Shown: piece after piece, positions 7,221 through 8,441 of the stretch
Numbering within the stretch: the stretch's first letter is position 1
How the letters are laid out: every line of letters begins with the position of its first letter
DNA from: an uncultured Ruminococcus sp.
GTDB lineage: Bacteria; Bacillota; Clostridia; Oscillospirales; Acutalibacteraceae
Assembly (NCBI GenBank): GCA_902773155.1
Contig: CACYDK010000204.1
Location: forward strand, 1-8,441
DNA length: 8,441 nucleotides
Direction of reading: 5' to 3'
Program-made: the position numbers and the translations under genes
The notes under the pieces: model-generated
What the model was told of the DNA's origin: nothing
Databases searched by the model: none
Seen by the model: only the letters and a program-made list of their open reading frames with translations

Positions 7221-7227
7221 CAGACAC
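7210..7227. promoter_or_regulatory. Candidate operator over the MMPL operon -35 region
   Basis: An 18-bp imperfect dyad of the form GTGnCnnTnn-nnAnnGnCAC covers the -35 region of the MMPL promoter. Six bases per half-site are symmetric counting outward matches. Position and size suit a TetR-family repressor, and such a gene lies immediately upstream. The sequence does not resemble the palindrome found upstream of that gene at 7960-7979. Confidence 0.35.
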
Positions 7228-7257
7228 AAAAAAAATCGTGCCTAAAAACTAGGCACG
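7228..7257 (-). terminator. Intrinsic terminator of the tetR-family gene
   Basis: CGTGCCTA and TAGGCACG (7237-7244 and 7250-7257) form a perfect 8-bp stem with a 5-nt loop. On the minus strand it is followed by A and then eight T (7228-7235). It starts 18 nt past the regulator's stop codon and separates it from the MMPL operon. Confidence 0.9.
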
Positions 7258-7274
7258 AAGTACTGTTTGTCTAA

Positions 7275-7865
7275 TTAGCCTCTGCGCTCATCAAGACGCA
7301 CGATTTTGCTCCTCTGCTCACAGCGTCTAAAGGCGTTTTGCATTGAGCCGTCAAACAGCTCGCAGATGCGTTTTAGCTTTTCGGTTATGTTGTAGCTCAT
7401 ATTTGAGCCGAGCCAGTCGATCACAAAGCCCACCAGCATACACTTGTAGTAAAGCACCATAACGACCTTGTCAGAGGGGGAGATGTTGTAGTTGTGGCTC
7501 ATATTGTCGATGTAATCGCTGACAGCTTTTTCGGAGATCCTGTCGAGGTAGATCTCAAACATTTCGCGGTTGGCGGAGTTATAGATGTGATAGAGCGCAG
7601 TTTTGTTGTCGATAGCAAACTGGATTGCGTAGATGAGCTGCTCGTAAATCGAGCTGTAGGCGACGTCGGAATTAATGAGCCGCTCGGCCTCCTCGGTGAA
7701 AATCTCCTCGAGAAGCGAGGGTATATCGCTGAAGTGGTAGTAGAACGAATTTCGGTTGATTCCGCATTCCTGAGCAATATCCTTAACCGTTATTTTGTTA
7801 ATCGGTTTCTTGTTCAAAAGCTCCATAAAGGTTTTCTTTATAGCGTCTTTGGTAAAACTTGGCAT
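7275..7865 (-). CDS. TetR/AcrR family transcriptional regulator
   Basis: A 196-residue cytoplasmic DNA-binding regulator. The N-terminal helix-turn-helix is clear at about residues 26-46 (ITVKDIAQECGINRNSFYYH), followed by FSDIPSLLEEI, the usual TetR_N ending. The C-terminal ligand and dimer domain resembles the DhaS/TetR_C-type group but I cannot assign a ligand. ATG 7865 is chosen over an in-frame GTG at 7916 because GGTGAT sits 5 bases before it and the TetR_N homology begins here; the longer form would overlap the promoter -10. It has its own promoter and terminator and lies just upstream of the MMPL operon on the same strand, so that pump operon is the likely target. Autoregulation is possible. 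Confidence 0.93.
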   Translation of the reverse strand: MPSFTKDAIKKTFMELLNKKPINKITVKDIAQECGINRNSFYYHFSDIPSLLEEIFTEEAERLINSDVAYSSIYEQLIYAIQFAIDNKTALYHIYNSANREMFEIYLDRISEKAVSDYIDNMSHNYNISPSDKVVMVLYYKCMLVGFVIDWLGSNMSYNITEKLKRICELFDGSMQNAFRRCEQRSKIVRLDERRG

Positions 7866-7906
7866 AAAAATCACCGCCAATTTAAAACATTTATTAATAT
7901 TGCATA

Positions 7907-7935
7907 AGTATATCACGAAAATTCACATTTTGCAA
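7907..7935 (-). promoter_or_regulatory. Extended -10 promoter of the tetR-family gene
   Basis: TTGCAA (7930-7935), a 17-nt spacer, then TATACT (7907-7912) preceded by TGA, an extended -10. Architecture and -35 hexamer are the same as for the nrdR promoter in this window. The predicted leader is about 35 nt. Confidence 0.8.
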
Positions 7936-7959
7936 ATAAAAATTGCTTACAAGTTAAAA

Positions 7960-7979
7960 GTTTAGATACCTAACTAAAC
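7960..7979. promoter_or_regulatory. 20-bp near-perfect palindrome, candidate operator
   Basis: GTTTAG and CTAAAC flank an 8-bp centre in which TA/TA is also symmetric, so 16 of 20 positions obey dyad symmetry (form GTTTAGnTAnnTAnCTAAAC). It lies about 24 bp upstream of the tetR -35. The TTAG-CTAA core resembles operators of MarR-type as well as TetR-type regulators. No U-tract follows on either strand, so it is not a terminator. Confidence 0.5.
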
Positions 7980-7987
7980 GCAGGGTC

Positions 7988-8024
7988 AAAAATAACCGTT
8001 TCTATGTGGGATATCACGAAAACG
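7988..8024 (-). terminator. Possible weak terminator of the arsC-like/DUF896 operon
   Basis: On the minus strand CGTTT and GTG pair with CAC and AAACG across a small internal loop (8024-8015 with 8008-7997), and GTTATTTTT follows. The stem is broken and AT-rich. A run of seven T also lies directly after the DUF896 stop codon but without a GC-rich stem. I saw no better terminator, so some readthrough into tetR is possible. Confidence 0.3.
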
Positions 8025-8060
8025 AGCCCGTCAGTTTTACAAAAACGTCTAACAAAAAAA

Positions 8061-8273
8061 TCACGGTTTACGGTTTTTTACGTCCTTAAACGGAACAACG
8101 GTGCCGTCGGGGTACTCCACGTCGGTGTTTTCGAGCTGACGCTCCATATTACCGCGAAAGATTTTTAGGTATTTTGCATAAAGCTCCTTCTGTTCCTTTT
8201 GTTCCTCCGGGGTGAGTCCCTCGGCGCGCTTTTTTCGCGCGAGCTCGTTGATTCTGTCGATCATCTCGCTCAT
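8061..8273 (-). CDS. DUF896 (YnzC/UPF0291) family small protein
   Basis: A 70-residue cytoplasmic protein of a family common in Firmicutes, named from Bacillus YnzC and without an established biochemical activity. The sequence shows the family pattern: an N-terminal INELARKKRAEGLTPEEQKE helical hairpin, then YLKIFRGNMERQL, and a short hydrophilic tail with a DGTVVPFK segment. Length is normal. ATG 8273 is chosen over an upstream in-frame start at 8309 because GGAGG lies 7 bases before it and because the preceding arsC-like gene overlaps it by ATGA (8270-8273), indicating coupled translation. The ATG at codon 4 is a less likely alternative. Confidence 0.9.
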   Translation of the reverse strand: MSEMIDRINELARKKRAEGLTPEEQKEQKELYAKYLKIFRGNMERQLENTDVEYPDGTVVPFKDVKNRKP

Positions 8274-8441
8274 AGCTTTTCCTCCCATTCCTTCTCTTTG
8301 AAGCCGCAAAGCACGGACTCGCCGTCAATTAACAGCGGGCGTTTTACAAGCATTCCGTCGGTCGAGAGAAGCCTTAGCTGTTCCTCGTCGGACATTTCCT
8401 TAAGCTTGTCCTTTAGTCCGAGCTCCTTGTACAGCATTCCG
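8270..8441 (-). CDS. ArsC/Spx-family protein, C-terminal part only
   Basis: The last 56 codons of a gene running off the window edge (frame 8440 down to the TGA at 8270-8272). The translation contains LYKELGLKDKL, EEQLRLLSTDGMLVKRPLLI and GFKEKEWEE, the C-terminal signature of the ArsC/YffB/Spx thioredoxin-fold family: the GMLVKRPLL segment carries the conserved KRP that follows the active-site region. Full-length members are about 115 residues, so roughly half is missing, including the N-terminal Cys motif. Whether it is an arsenate reductase-like enzyme or an Spx-like regulator cannot be decided here; the ELGLKDKL and 'DG-MLVKRPLL' form is more like the enzyme-type YffB/ArsC branch. It overlaps DUF896 by 4 nt. 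Confidence 0.85.
   Translation of the reverse strand, partial: GMLYKELGLKDKLKEMSDEEQLRLLSTDGMLVKRPLLIDGESVLCGFKEKEWEEKL

Noticed and set aside
7271..7278. CTAATTAG palindrome at the tetR stop codon
   Set aside because: Only 8 bp, AT-rich and formed by the stop codon context; too short to support as an operator.
7863..7916. GTG start for tetR at 7916
   Set aside because: It would extend the protein into the promoter -10 and adds a non-family N-terminus; ATG 7865 has a good ribosome binding site.
8271..8309. Longer DUF896 start at 8309
   Set aside because: The extra 12 residues are the arsC-like coding region read in another frame and are absent from the family.

Overview
The window reads as a chromosomal segment of a Gram-positive Firmicute, most likely a Clostridia/Oscillospiraceae-type bacterium. 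This is an inference from gene families (NrdR with a nearby tRNA-Ser, a DUF896/YnzC protein, an ArsC/Spx-family protein, a Na/Pi cotransporter fused to PhoU, an MMPL pump with a LxxG-heptad partner), strong GGAGG ribosome binding sites, TGn extended -10 promoters, AT-rich intergenic DNA and coding DNA of about half G+C. The species cannot be named from this sequence alone. I see no mobile element, CRISPR array or rRNA.

Layout. Positions 1-83 hold a tRNA-Ser(UGA) on the minus strand, clipped by the window edge, with its own promoter. Diverging from it on the plus strand is nrdR (287-742), with a clear promoter and terminator. Everything else is on the minus strand, read right to left. The end of an ArsC/Spx-family gene (8270-8441) overlaps a DUF896 gene (8061-8273) by 4 nt. 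A TetR-family regulator gene (7275-7865) follows, with its own promoter and terminator. Next is a two-gene operon, an MMPL-family transporter (5056-7152) overlapping by 4 nt a secreted or anchored LxxG-heptad protein (2780-5059), closed by a strong terminator. Last is a Na/Pi cotransporter-PhoU fusion gene (852-2516), with its own promoter, a leader of about 134 nt and a terminator that converges with that of nrdR.

How the genes may work together. The TetR regulator probably controls the adjacent MMPL/heptad operon; an imperfect dyad covers that operon's -35 region. The MMPL protein has both Asp-Tyr proton-relay pairs, and its translationally coupled partner lacks the C-terminal membrane domain of YhgE/Pip proteins, so it looks like an extracytoplasmic accessory subunit. 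The phosphate transporter appears to be regulated independently. Its leader can form two hairpins, and one arm carries a perfect 6-nt complement of the gene's Shine-Dalgarno sequence, which suggests an RNA switch.

Most interesting for follow-up: the transporter leader (2517-2650), the MMPL/heptad two-component export module, and a 20-bp near-perfect palindrome upstream of the tetR promoter (7960-7979). Five starts were set downstream of the longest open frame because a ribosome binding site or family length favours the internal ATG (nrdR, Na/Pi gene, tetR, DUF896) or confirmed at the first ATG by coupling (heptad gene). No gene-free stretch exceeds 300 bases.
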